From contig NZ_SDGK01000070.1 of assembly GCF_004521965.1 (NCBI RefSeq), positions 1-64,000 of the forward strand: 64,000 bases of DNA, in the 5' to 3' direction. The position numbers and the translations under genes were made by a program. Below, piece by piece: positions 42,903 to 50,897 of the stretch. Position 1 is the stretch's first letter, and each line of letters starts with the position of its first letter. A model generated the notes under the pieces. The model was not told the origin of the DNA. It ran no database searches and worked only from the letters and a program-made list of their open reading frames with translations. Source of the DNA: Weissella cibaria (lineage in GTDB: Bacteria > Bacillota > Bacilli > Lactobacillales > Lactobacillaceae).

Positions 42903-42991
42903 TTGAAGAGGTTTGACTAGCCTCTGCTAATGGCGTGAAAACCGCGGTTAGTAAAAAGCGCCTTGACCTTCCCGTTTCCAGGCGCTTTTTT
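42903..42991 (+). ncRNA. Short structured RNA or leader ending in a terminator
   Basis: About 90 bases behind a promoter: hairpin AGAGG/CCTCT (42907-42911 with 42921-42925), then GCTAA...TTAG around TGGCGTGAAAACCGC, then terminator AAAAGCGCC/GGCGCTTTT (42954-42991). ACTA in the first loop could pair with TAGT after the second stem, making a pseudoknot. The thioredoxin gene starts 78 bases later, so it could be a riboswitch for it or a free small RNA. I match no known class. Confidence 0.45.
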
Positions 42992-43069
42992 CGTCTGTTG
43001 CTGTTGACGAGTGCATGATAAAACGATAGGGTGTTAGGGAGAGGGAAAGTGTTTTAAGGGAGCAATAAT

Positions 43070-43408
43070 ATGGAATTTTATAAGCCAGTAGATCACACTG
43101 ATGATGAAATTAAGGATTTGCTTGCCCAGCCAGGCAAGCAAGTGATGTTCTTACAAGCCGATTGGTGTGGTGATTGTAAGGCAATTAAGCCATTTGTCAA
43201 AGATATTAAAGAAGCCGTTGAAAATGTGGGGGCTAGCTGGTTCGATGCTGATCGTGATGCCAATTTGGCAATTGCCCAAGAACAAGGCTTAATGGGGATT
43301 CCGGCCTTTGTCTTGTTTGAAGGTGGCGAACAAGTAGCGCACATTGGTAACGGTGAGCGGTTGAATCCAAATGACGTTTTGGCGTGGGTAACTAAAAATA
43401 TTGCTTAA
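43070..43408 (+). CDS. Thioredoxin-like protein
   Basis: A 112-residue thioredoxin fold with the active site QADWCGDCKAIKPF near residue 35 (WCGDC instead of WCGPC) and the cis-Pro in GIPAFVLF. It reduces disulfides or carries electrons in the cytoplasm. The Gly-Asp dipeptide is typical of Lactobacillales thioredoxin-like proteins rather than TrxA. AAGGGAGC precedes ATG 43070. A disulfide reductase gene is close by at 44393, a possible partner. Confidence 0.86.
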   Translation: MEFYKPVDHTDDEIKDLLAQPGKQVMFLQADWCGDCKAIKPFVKDIKEAVENVGASWFDADRDANLAIAQEQGLMGIPAFVLFEGGEQVAHIGNGERLNPNDVLAWVTKNIA

Positions 43409-43438
43409 AAATTAGATGAAGGTTTTCTCATATAAGTG

Positions 43439-43467
43439 TTGACATTCTAATTTTGGGCGTGTAGTAT
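43439..43467 (+). promoter_or_regulatory. Promoter of the T-box/GAF transcript
   Basis: Consensus TTGACA (43439-43444) with TAGTAT (43462-43467) and a 17-base spacer. Confidence 0.75.
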
Positions 43468-43473
43468 ACAGTT

Positions 43474-43765
43474 CATCAAGTTAAGACATAAATTCGTTGA
43501 TGAGAAGAGTAGTGTTACGAACTGATTCAGAAAGCGGTTGGTTGATGAGAAGCCGTTCTGTTCAAGACATGAAGATGAGCTCGGAGAAATGGTGATGGTG
43601 CAAGCTGTTGCCACGGCTGGAACCGTTATCTTCCCTGGTTTATCCGCTTGAGTGCGGCGAACTGTAGAGGTGTATTTGGTGACAAATACATAAATTAGGG
43701 TGGTAACACGATGAAGTCGTCCCTAGTCAAACGTTTTAGTCTGGCTAGGGACGACTTTTTCTTTT
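43474..43765 (+). promoter_or_regulatory. T-box riboswitch, probably Met-specific
   Basis: A long leader with T-box features: GATGAGAAGAGTAGTG (K-turn and AGTA element), an apical hairpin CAGAA/TTCTG, then GACATGAAG with a likely specifier ATG (43569-43571). The T-box motif is TTAGGGTGGTAACACG (43695-43710), followed by the terminator GTCGTCCCTAG/CTAGGGACGAC with TTTTT (to 43761). The T-box itself is clear. The Met specifier is my best reading and fits the downstream gene, but neighbouring triplets (GAC, AAG) cannot be fully excluded without a fold. Confidence 0.85.
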
Positions 43766-43827
43766 TATCCGCGCATTTATGGGTTGTTAAGAAGATAGAT
43801 TATTTGATTAAAGTGAGGATATATATT

Positions 43828-44328
43828 ATGGCTATTGAGATTACACGTGCAGAAGCAGATACCTTGGTAAAGACACCTTTGATTTCACAATTGTTGATTG
43901 AGTGGATTAAGGGTGAAGAATCGGAAAAGTTCCCATTGGCCAACTTGGCGAATGCGGCGGCTATTTTACAAGAAAACTTGAAGCAAGTTAACTGGGCCGG
44001 TTTTTACTTGTACGATGAGAAGATTGATGAATTAATCTTGGGACCTTTCGTTGGAAAGGCTGCGGTTGTGCGCATTAAGCCTGGTTCAGGTGTGGTTGGT
44101 GATGCGTTTAGCAAGCAAGAAACGATTCGCGTAGCCGATGTGCACGTCTTTGACGGTCACATCGCTTGCGATCCTGCTTCAAATGCTGAAATTGTTGTGC
44201 CATTGACGACAGCTTCAGGTAAGCGTTTGGGTGTCTTGGATATCGACTCAACGGCCTTTAACCGTTTTGGCATTAAGGAACAAGCTGAAATCGAGCACTT
44301 TACTAAGATTTTGTTGCAATACATCTAA
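43828..44328 (+). CDS. GAF-domain protein, free methionine-(R)-sulfoxide reductase family
   Basis: A 166-residue single GAF domain matching fRMsr proteins: GPFVGKAAVVRIKPGSGVVGDAF, ADVHVFDGHIACD, EIVVPLTT and LGVLDIDS. These enzymes return free methionine-R-sulfoxide to methionine. Of the three Cys known from the Escherichia coli enzyme only the one in HIACD is present; the other two positions are Val and Arg, so the recycling chemistry must differ or activity is altered. ATG 43828 is the start that fits the domain. The T-box upstream ties expression to a charged-tRNA signal, likely Met. Confidence 0.85.
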   Translation: MAIEITRAEADTLVKTPLISQLLIEWIKGEESEKFPLANLANAAAILQENLKQVNWAGFYLYDEKIDELILGPFVGKAAVVRIKPGSGVVGDAFSKQETIRVADVHVFDGHIACDPASNAEIVVPLTTASGKRLGVLDIDSTAFNRFGIKEQAEIEHFTKILLQYI

Positions 44329-44392
44329 GCCAAACTTGCTAGACAAGACTGGTATGATAGAACTGCAAAATTAAAAAACGTAGGAGATAGAA

Positions 44393-45733
44393 ATGGCTGA
44401 AACATTGCATTATGACGTTGCCATCATTGGTGCTGGACCAGCAGGACTTGCTGCCGCGGAAGATATTGTTGCCGCTGGTAAGACAGTTGTCTTGATTGAA
44501 AAGTACCTCTGGGGTGGCACTTGCCCAAACTATGGATGTGACCCTAAGAAAATCCTTTTGGCGGGGGTTGAGGCGAAAGAACACGTTGAGTTTCTGAGCG
44601 GTGACGGTGTCGATGGTCAAGTGGCGATTAACTGGGAATCGTTGATGGGCCGTAAGATGCGCTTTACGGAAGCAATTCCTGAAAAGACAGTGCATGCATT
44701 GGATGCAAATGGGATTGCGCACGTTTATGGGGCAGCCCACTTCATCAATTCAGATACAGTCGTTGTGCATGGTGATGAAGACACTGAAGTACAAGCAACC
44801 GACTGGATTTTGACGGTTGGGCAACGTCCAGCTGAATTGGATATTCCTGGCGCTGAGCTAACGATTGATTCAGAGACGTTCTTGAGTTTGCCTGCAATGC
44901 CAGAAGACGTTGTCATTATCGGTGGTGGTTATATTGCGGTTGAATTTGCGTCAATTGCGGCTGCTGCTGGGGCACAAGTGCACTTGGTTGTGCGTGGTAG
45001 TGAGTTATTGACTGGTTTCGATGAAGCTTTCGTTGATACGTTGCTTGATCAGTTAGATGATCGTGGCATTCGGGTGTACTTCAACACAGAAGTGACGGAA
45101 GTTGCAAAGACTGATGACGGGCTGAACGCCACATTGAGTTTTGGTAGTACGTTGCCAACAAAATTGGTTTTGCGCGCAGTAGGTCGCGTGGGTAACAATG
45201 ACACGTTGGCCTTGGAAAATGCTGGGGTTGAAGATGATATTCATGGGATTAACGTGGACGATTTCTTGCGGACGTCAAACCCACACATTTACGCGGCGGG
45301 TGACGTTGCCAACACAAGCCGACCACGGATTACAACGGTGGGTTACTACGAAGCACGTTACGCAGCTTCGGTGATTTTGGGCCATGATGAGCCAATTATG
45401 TATCCGGCTGTACCAGTTGTTGTATACGGGACGCCTAAGTTGGCGGCTGTTGGCGTACCAACGCAATACGCTGAGGCGGATGGCTATTCAGTTCGTGATA
45501 TCGATATGACCAACTGGTTTACGTATTACAGAACAGGTGAGCCAGCTGCCCGAGCTAAGGTTGTCTTGGACGCAAATAAGAAGTTGGTTGGTGCTACAGT
45601 TTTGAGTGCGCATGCCGATGAGTTGATTAATTACTTCACTGAAGCGATTAACAACAAGGACGGGTACCAAGCGATTCGTGATCGTTTGTATGCCTACCCA
45701 ACGCCGGCGTCAGACTTAGAATACTTCTTCTAA
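44393..45733 (+). CDS. FAD-dependent disulfide reductase (class I pyridine nucleotide-disulfide family)
   Basis: A 446-residue flavoprotein. FAD motif YDVAIIGAGPAGLAAAEDI, redox-active WGGTCPNYGCDPKK near residue 42, NAD motif VIIGGGYIAVEFASIAAAAGA near 175, second FAD block IYAAGDV, and a C-terminal dimerisation domain are in order. It is close to glutathione reductase, but the C-terminal His-Pro-Thr region reads YAYPTPAS, with Tyr at the usual His position, so the physiological substrate is uncertain. GTAGGAGAT precedes ATG 44393. Confidence 0.85.
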   Translation: MAETLHYDVAIIGAGPAGLAAAEDIVAAGKTVVLIEKYLWGGTCPNYGCDPKKILLAGVEAKEHVEFLSGDGVDGQVAINWESLMGRKMRFTEAIPEKTVHALDANGIAHVYGAAHFINSDTVVVHGDEDTEVQATDWILTVGQRPAELDIPGAELTIDSETFLSLPAMPEDVVIIGGGYIAVEFASIAAAAGAQVHLVVRGSELLTGFDEAFVDTLLDQLDDRGIRVYFNTEVTEVAKTDDGLNATLSFGSTLPTKLVLRAVGRVGNNDTLALENAGVEDDIHGINVDDFLRTSNPHIYAAGDVANTSRPRITTVGYYEARYAASVILGHDEPIMYPAVPVVVYGTPKLAAVGVPTQYAEADGYSVRDIDMTNWFTYYRTGEPAARAKVVLDANKKLVGATVLSAHADELINYFTEAINNKDGYQAIRDRLYAYPTPASDLEYFF

Positions 45734-45746
45734 AACTTACTTTTTT

Positions 45747-45784
45747 GAGGCTGAGACAGTGAATGCTGTCCCAGTCTCTTTTTT
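45747..45784 (+). terminator. Terminator of the disulfide reductase gene
   Basis: GAGGCTGAGACAG pairs with CTGTCCCAGTCTC, followed by a T-run. It is the same hairpin type as at 27528 and 31824. Confidence 0.88.
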
Positions 45785-45857
45785 GTTTCGAATATGTGAC
45801 AAATTTAGAGAACAAAAATAGATTAATCATGATAATCTGTAAGTAACAGGATAACGG

Positions 45858-46991
45858 ATGGGGTTCAGATTAATGAGAAAAGGGATGCTTTGTCTGTTGG
45901 TGAGTCTGGTGGGAATAATGTCTGTACCGATTATAGCATCAGCAGATACATTATGGTCGATTGGTGATTCCACTGCGGTTGGTTGGGATGGCCATAAAAT
46001 TGTAACGGCGCCGTATCCGTTGGTAGCAGCGGATAAGTTACATGTGACGGCGCACAATGAATATTCGGTTTCAGGTGCGATGATTTCAGGACATTCGACG
46101 TACCAACGTGATTTTTCAGCAACAACGCAACTAATTAGCAAGGACAAGACGTTTAAAACAGCCAATCTTGTGTTGATAGGGTTAGGTATCAACGATTATT
46201 TGCACAGTGATAATGCATTACCGGTTGTAATTAGGACGTTACAGCATAACGTGCGCCAATTAAAGGCTTTAGCGCCACAGACAAAGTTTTATGCGTTGAT
46301 GCCACAAGGGACATGGGAAGACGGGGATACGCTCAATACGATTCGCCTCGGTGGCTATAGTTATTTGCAAGAGAAACAAGCGTTGTTGTTGGCGTATCAA
46401 CAGTTAGGGGTCAAGCCGATTGATGCCCGGGTGGTTAATAATTTTAACTACCATAAAGAGCTGGGCGATCATACGACGCATCCAACTCAGGCCGCGTATT
46501 ATAAAATTGGTGAGGCTGTTGCCAAACAAATTGCAGGGGATGGTTACACGGCTAAAACATATACTGGCTGGCGGGACAAGCGCTATTATATCGCTGATAA
46601 GTTGGCCAACGGATTGCAAACAACGGTCGAGGGCTATCGCTATTTTGACGATGGCGTTGCGTTAAAAAGTCGGTGGTTAAAGCGGGACGGCAAAACATAT
46701 TATTTAGCTAAAAATGGTGCGCCTGCGCAAGGGAATATTCTAATTAATCACAAAGTATATGCGATATCAACAACCAGTAACGGGTCAAACCAATTGACGG
46801 ATACCTTTGCTTCACGCGGCCTTGTTAAGGATGCTTATGTCATGGTGAAGGACGAGGCAGGGCGCAAAGTTGGCTGGCGTTGGATTAAAGACGGACGACT
46901 ATATACCGGGGAAAAGACAGTTAATTATAAGGTGTATACCTATAAAAATGGTGTGCGCCAAGCGGCCACAGATGGGTTGCCAATTAAGTAA
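45858..46991 (+). CDS. Secreted SGNH/GDSL hydrolase with C-terminal wall-binding-like repeats
   Basis: A 377-residue exported protein: signal peptide with cleavage near IIASADT, then an SGNH esterase domain (SIGDSTAVGWDG block I, LIGLGINDYL block III, and GDHTTHPT with catalytic Asp and His; about 30-225). The C-terminal ~120 residues hold aromatic/Gly-rich units such as GYRYFDDGVALKSRWLKRDG, similar to glucan- or choline-binding repeats. It may deacylate a wall or surface polysaccharide. AGGATAACGG supports ATG 45858; ATG 45873 after GGGG is an alternative. Confidence 0.8.
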   Translation: MGFRLMRKGMLCLLVSLVGIMSVPIIASADTLWSIGDSTAVGWDGHKIVTAPYPLVAADKLHVTAHNEYSVSGAMISGHSTYQRDFSATTQLISKDKTFKTANLVLIGLGINDYLHSDNALPVVIRTLQHNVRQLKALAPQTKFYALMPQGTWEDGDTLNTIRLGGYSYLQEKQALLLAYQQLGVKPIDARVVNNFNYHKELGDHTTHPTQAAYYKIGEAVAKQIAGDGYTAKTYTGWRDKRYYIADKLANGLQTTVEGYRYFDDGVALKSRWLKRDGKTYYLAKNGAPAQGNILINHKVYAISTTSNGSNQLTDTFASRGLVKDAYVMVKDEAGRKVGWRWIKDGRLYTGEKTVNYKVYTYKNGVRQAATDGLPIK

Positions 46992-47025
46992 TGTCGAACA
47001 ATTTCTATTTGATTAAAAATAATGT

Positions 47026-47053
47026 TTGCATTTTTCAGCAAGTTTGCTATAGT
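47026..47053 (+). promoter_or_regulatory. Promoter of the pbuX-xpt transcript
   Basis: TTGCAT (47026-47031) and TATAGT (47048-47053) with 16-base spacing, just upstream of the purine aptamer. Confidence 0.55.
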
Positions 47054-47076
47054 AAGTAACAATTAAATATGACGTA

Positions 47077-47216
47077 ATCACTATCGGTATAATTGCTGGA
47101 GAATGGCTAGCGAGTTCCTACCTGTTTCCCGAGAGACAGACTACTGATAGTGTTTTAAACGATATTCGTGCACCCATTCTGCATGCTTTTTAAGCGTGAG
47201 AGTGGGTGTTTTTTCG
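47077..47216 (+). promoter_or_regulatory. Purine (guanine-type) riboswitch with terminator
   Basis: The aptamer spans about 47077-47153. P1 is CACTATC with GATAGTG, J1/2 contains TATAAT, P2 is TGCTGGAG...GCTAGCGA, J2/3 is GTTCCTACC, P3 is TGTTTC/GAGACA, and J3/1 is GACTAC, with C at the position that reads guanine. The canonical J2/3 is GTTTCTACC, so one U is C here. The expression platform is the terminator CACCCATTCT...AGAGTGGGTG with TTTTTT (47171-47216). Guanine binding should switch pbuX-xpt off. Confidence 0.93.
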
Positions 47217-47270
47217 TTAGATAACCTGTTGGGGATAGTGGTTGCGACACACATGGAGGGGTTATTTATT

Positions 47271-48593
47271 ATGGAAGCTGTCGCAGGTGTTAAAGCCGAA
47301 CCGGTCGTGAAGACTAATAAACTACAAGCATTAGTGCTGGGCCTGCAACACGTGCTGGCTATGTATTCTGGTGGTATTCTAGTGCCGTTGTTAATTGGGG
47401 CAGCACTGCATTTTACACCACAGCAAATGGCGTACTTAATTTCGGCGGATATCTTTATGACAGGAATTGGCACATTGCTACAGCTAAAGAGTACACGCCT
47501 CACTGGTATCGCAATGCCGGTTGTGTTGGGTTCGGCAATTCAGTCGGTGTCTCCTTTGATTAATATAGGTGGCACGTTTGGTATCGGTGCGATGTATGGT
47601 GCGACCATTTCAGCGGGGGTCTTTGTATTTTTGATTGCGGGCTTGTTTGCGCGATTACGGGAATTTTTTCCGCCAGTTGTTACGGGATCTTTGATTACGG
47701 TGATTGGGTTTGCGTTGATTCCAGTTGGTATTCAAAATTTAGGTGGCGGGGATGTCGCCGCCAAATCATTCGGTAGTCCAGCAAACCTAGCAATTGGTAC
47801 GTTTACGATTGCAATTATTGTCCTCGTTAGTTTGTTAGCAAAAGGCTTTACCAAGGCCATTTCAATTCTATTGGGGATTGTGCTGGGAACCGGTTTTGCC
47901 GCAACTTTGGGTAAAGTCTCGCTAGCACCTGTTGCGGCAGCGTCGTGGTTCCATTTACCAATGCCCTTTTTCTTGGGTGTGCCAACGTTCAATTCTTCAG
48001 CGATTGTTACGATGATTATCATTGCGTTGACCTCAATGATTGAGTCAACCGGGGTGTACTTCGCGTTAGCTGATTTAACGAGACGCAAGCTGACAGATCA
48101 AGACATGGCAAAGGGATATCGCGCTGAAGGGTTAGCCGTGGTGCTATCTGGTTTGTTTAACACCTTTCCATATTCAACGTTTTCACAAAATGTTGGTGTG
48201 GTGCGCTTGTCAGGCGTTAAGACGAAACAACCCATTTACTACGCCGCGGTTATTTTGATTTTAATTGGTTTGTTACCAAAGTTTGGTGCACTGGCGACGA
48301 TTATTCCAACATCTGTGTTGGGTGGGGCCATGATTGTCTTGTTTGGTACGATTGGCGTCCAGGGAACGACCATTTTGCGCACAGTTGATTTTGGTAAGGA
48401 ACGCAATTTAATGATTGCAGCCATTTCAATTGGGTTCGGAATTGGTGTCACCGTGTATCCACAAATTTTCCAACAATTACCAGAATTAATTCGTTTAGTG
48501 ATTGAGAACGCCGTTGTTGTCACATCCGTGTTGGCAGTGTTCTTAAATATTGTTTTACCAGGTCGTGAAAAAGGGGAAGTCACAGCATCATGA
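47271..48593 (+). CDS. pbuX: Xanthine/purine permease (NCS2 family)
   Basis: A 440-residue NCS2 nucleobase:cation symporter with about 14 helices: LQHVLAMYSGGILVPLLIGAAL at the start, IGGTFGIGAMYGATI, and the family block SMIESTGVYFALADLTRRKL near residue 270 followed by NTFPYSTFSQNVGVV. It imports xanthine or related purines by proton symport. ATG 47271 follows GGAGGGG; the frame upstream runs through the riboswitch terminator. It overlaps xpt by four bases. Confidence 0.93.
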   Translation: MEAVAGVKAEPVVKTNKLQALVLGLQHVLAMYSGGILVPLLIGAALHFTPQQMAYLISADIFMTGIGTLLQLKSTRLTGIAMPVVLGSAIQSVSPLINIGGTFGIGAMYGATISAGVFVFLIAGLFARLREFFPPVVTGSLITVIGFALIPVGIQNLGGGDVAAKSFGSPANLAIGTFTIAIIVLVSLLAKGFTKAISILLGIVLGTGFAATLGKVSLAPVAAASWFHLPMPFFLGVPTFNSSAIVTMIIIALTSMIESTGVYFALADLTRRKLTDQDMAKGYRAEGLAVVLSGLFNTFPYSTFSQNVGVVRLSGVKTKQPIYYAAVILILIGLLPKFGALATIIPTSVLGGAMIVLFGTIGVQGTTILRTVDFGKERNLMIAAISIGFGIGVTVYPQIFQQLPELIRLVIENAVVVTSVLAVFLNIVLPGREKGEVTAS

Positions 48594-49162
48594 AGTTATT
48601 AGAAGAACGTATTCAAACAGACGGTCGCGTATTGGGGGCTGAAGTGTTGAAAGTTGATAATTTTTTAAATCATCAAGTGGATCCAGCGCTTATGCAAGCT
48701 ATGGGAAATGAATTTGCTCGGTTATTTGCAACAGAAAAAATCGATAAAGTGCTGACAGTTGAATCATCTGGCATTGCGCCGGCTGTTTTTGCAGCATTGG
48801 CCTTAAATGTGCCAATGGTGTTTGCCCGTAAGAAGCAGTCGTTGACGCTTTCAGGTGACCACTACGTAGCCGATGTCTACTCATTTACAAAACAAGAGAC
48901 GAATCATATTTTGGTTGATAAGCATTTTATCCAACCGGGCGAGCGATTGTTGTTGATTGATGACTTCTTGGCGAATGGACAGGCGGTGGCGGGGATGCTC
49001 CAAATTGCTTCTGACGCAGGTGCCACAGTAGTTGGGGCCGGTATTGTTATCGAAAAGACTTTCCAAAAGGGTCGCGCGCTACTAGATGAACAAGGTGTGC
49101 GCGTTGAATCCTTGGCCCGCATCGCAGCCTTTGAAAATGGTCAGGTAGTCTTTGCGGACTAA
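48590..49162 (+). CDS. xpt: Xanthine phosphoribosyltransferase
   Basis: Converts xanthine and PRPP to XMP for purine salvage. The 190 residues show the PRTase layout: VLTVESSGIAPAVFAALAL near residue 45, the flexible loop ARKKQSLTL, and the PRPP-binding LLLIDDFLANGQA near 122. It starts within the stop of pbuX (ATGA), giving coupled translation, and shares the guanine-type riboswitch. This is the standard pbuX/xpt pair of Firmicutes. Confidence 0.96.
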   Translation: MKLLEERIQTDGRVLGAEVLKVDNFLNHQVDPALMQAMGNEFARLFATEKIDKVLTVESSGIAPAVFAALALNVPMVFARKKQSLTLSGDHYVADVYSFTKQETNHILVDKHFIQPGERLLLIDDFLANGQAVAGMLQIASDAGATVVGAGIVIEKTFQKGRALLDEQGVRVESLARIAAFENGQVVFAD

Positions 49163-49226
49163 ATTGTTGCTATTTTTTTCTGCTATATATATGCTATATA
49201 TATAAAGAAGAAAGGTGGTTGTCGTG

Positions 49227-49454
49227 ATGAGTACTGTGAAATTACGAAAAGTTGGTACGTCAAACGTCTTAACTGTACCAAGTGATATTACGCCGAAAGA
49301 TACAGAATTCGATGTGTTTTATGGCCGTAATGGTGCGATTGTGTATACACCTAGAACCAGCAATCCTTTTTTAGATGAAAAGTATGTTGCAGCACACGAA
49401 GGATCGATTGAAGATATCATGTTGGAGGTCGAGTTAGGTGACGAAGAACATTGA
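49227..49454 (+). CDS. mazE: MazE-like antitoxin
   Basis: A 75-residue antitoxin with an AbrB/MazE-type N-terminal DNA-binding strand set (VKLRKVGTSNVLTVPSDI) and an acidic C-terminal tail that would wrap the toxin (GSIEDIMLEVELGDEE). It neutralises the neighbouring MazF and probably represses the pair. ATG 49227 follows AAAGGTGG; GTG 49224 is an alternative. TATATATATGCTATATATATA just upstream could be its operator. It overlaps mazF by 17 bases. Confidence 0.85.
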   Translation: MSTVKLRKVGTSNVLTVPSDITPKDTEFDVFYGRNGAIVYTPRTSNPFLDEKYVAAHEGSIEDIMLEVELGDEEH

Positions 49455-49797
49455 GTATGTTCCAGAACAACAAGATTTGGTATGGATTGATTTTCAGCCG
49501 TCAAAAGGTAATGAGTTACGTGGACGTCATCCGGCTGTTGTACTAAGTGCTTCGGGGTACACTCGAATGACGGGATTGGTTGCTGTCTCACCGGTAACGC
49601 ATGGGATAAATAATCGTTTGAAGGAAATGTTCGTACCTGTGATAACGAATTTTGGTATTGACGGATATGTTAATCCGCTACAATTTCATACATTTAGTGT
49701 TGTTTCTCGTAACGTCGAATACGCAGGTGGTATTCTTGATGACAGCGCATTTGCAATGGTCATGAAGACGCATCAACAGTTGTTGAATATCTATTAG
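49438..49797 (+). CDS. mazF: MazF/PemK-type endoribonuclease toxin
   Basis: A 119-residue toxin of the MazF/PemK family: LVWIDFQPSKGNELRGRHPAVVLS at the start with the catalytic Arg, LVAVSPVTHG in the middle, and VLS/VVS strands of the SH3-like barrel. MazF enzymes cut mRNA at short motifs when free of antitoxin. The start is GTG 49438, ten bases after TTGGAGG. The pair follows xpt but has its own AT-rich promoter region. Confidence 0.9.
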   Translation: MTKNIEYVPEQQDLVWIDFQPSKGNELRGRHPAVVLSASGYTRMTGLVAVSPVTHGINNRLKEMFVPVITNFGIDGYVNPLQFHTFSVVSRNVEYAGGILDDSAFAMVMKTHQQLLNIY

Positions 49798-49888
49798 TGG
49801 CAATATTTGAATAATAAATTTCATTGGTTGTTCATAGTGTTTTAAGATAAATAAGAGTAGACTGAAACTATACTATGGAGGTGAAAAC

Positions 49889-50842
49889 ATGGCACAAATT
49901 AATTTGGGTGGTTCGGGACTTATGGTTCCTGACGTAGCCCTTGGTGTAATGCGTATCGCGGACAAGTCTGCAGGTGAAGCGCAAGCTTTGGTTGAAAAGG
50001 CAATGGAAAAGGGCGTGAACTTCTTTGATACGGCTGACATTTATGCAGCTGGCCAAAGTTCAGTTGTCCTTGGTCAAGCTTTGAAGGACGCCGGTATTGC
50101 ACGTGAAGACATCATCTTGCAATCAAAGGGTGGTATCATCTTGGAAGATGGTCAAATCTCTGGTGATGGTTGGAGGGGTCCTCGTTACGACTTTTCAAAG
50201 TCACACTTGATTTCAGCTGTTGATGAAGAGTTGAAGCGTCTACAAACGGACTACTTGGATGTCTTCTTGTTGCACCGGCCAGACACGTTGATGGATCCTG
50301 AACAAGTTGCGGCAGCTTTTGATGAGTTGCAAGCTGCTGGTAAGGTTAAGCACTTCGGAACGTCAAACATGAACCCATGGCAAGTCGAATTGGTGCAAGC
50401 TTCTTTGAACCAAAAGTTGGTTGCGAACCAATTGCAATTCGGGATTATGCACACGGGTATGGTTGACTCAGAATTGCATGTGAACATGTCAGATGAGCGT
50501 TCATTTGATCACGACGGTGGCATTTTGGCCTACTCACGTTTGAAGAACATGACGATTCAAGCATGGTCACCATTCCAGTATGGTTTCTTTGAAGGACCAT
50601 TTATCGACAATGATAAGTTCCCGGTCTTGAACCAAAAGTTGCAAGAATTGGCTGGTAAGTATGGTGTAACAAAGAACACGATTGCCGTGGCTTTCATTTT
50701 GCACCACCCAGCTAAGATGCAAGTTGTTTTAGGTTCAATGAATGTGGACCGTTTGGATGAAATGATGGACGGCGACAAGGTAACGTTGACGAACCAAGAA
50801 TGGTACGACATCTACTTTGCAGCCGGCAATGATTTGCCATAA
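49889..50842 (+). CDS. Aldo/keto reductase (YdhF-like)
   Basis: A 317-residue NAD(P)H-dependent aldo/keto reductase: GVNFFDTADIYAAGQSS with catalytic Asp and Tyr near residue 50, SKGGI with the catalytic Lys, LDVFLLHRPDTLMDPEQVA, HFGTSNMNPWQVEL and WSPFQYGFFEG. It resembles YdhF-type oxidoreductases; the carbonyl substrate is unknown. GGAGGTGAAAAC precedes ATG 49889. Biased codons suggest good expression. It belongs to a different subgroup from the dead copy at 1716. Confidence 0.9.
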   Translation: MAQINLGGSGLMVPDVALGVMRIADKSAGEAQALVEKAMEKGVNFFDTADIYAAGQSSVVLGQALKDAGIAREDIILQSKGGIILEDGQISGDGWRGPRYDFSKSHLISAVDEELKRLQTDYLDVFLLHRPDTLMDPEQVAAAFDELQAAGKVKHFGTSNMNPWQVELVQASLNQKLVANQLQFGIMHTGMVDSELHVNMSDERSFDHDGGILAYSRLKNMTIQAWSPFQYGFFEGPFIDNDKFPVLNQKLQELAGKYGVTKNTIAVAFILHHPAKMQVVLGSMNVDRLDEMMDGDKVTLTNQEWYDIYFAAGNDLP

Positions 50843-50853
50843 ACAGCGTTAAA

Positions 50854-50889
50854 AAATGAGCGTGACTGCTTTTGCGGTGACGCTCATTT
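50854..50889. terminator. Terminator-like hairpin after the aldo/keto reductase
   Basis: AATGAGCGT pairs with ACGCTCATT around an inner CTGC/GCGG hairpin. The T-run is better on the minus strand, but it lies 12 bases after the plus-strand stop codon and probably works both ways. Confidence 0.6.
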
Positions 50890-50897
50890 GCGTTTAT

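Noticed and set aside
42903-42991. preQ1 or SAM-type riboswitch
   Set aside because: The first stem and A-rich tail recall preQ1-I, but the loop and tail sequences do not match and the downstream gene is unrelated to queuosine or methionine.
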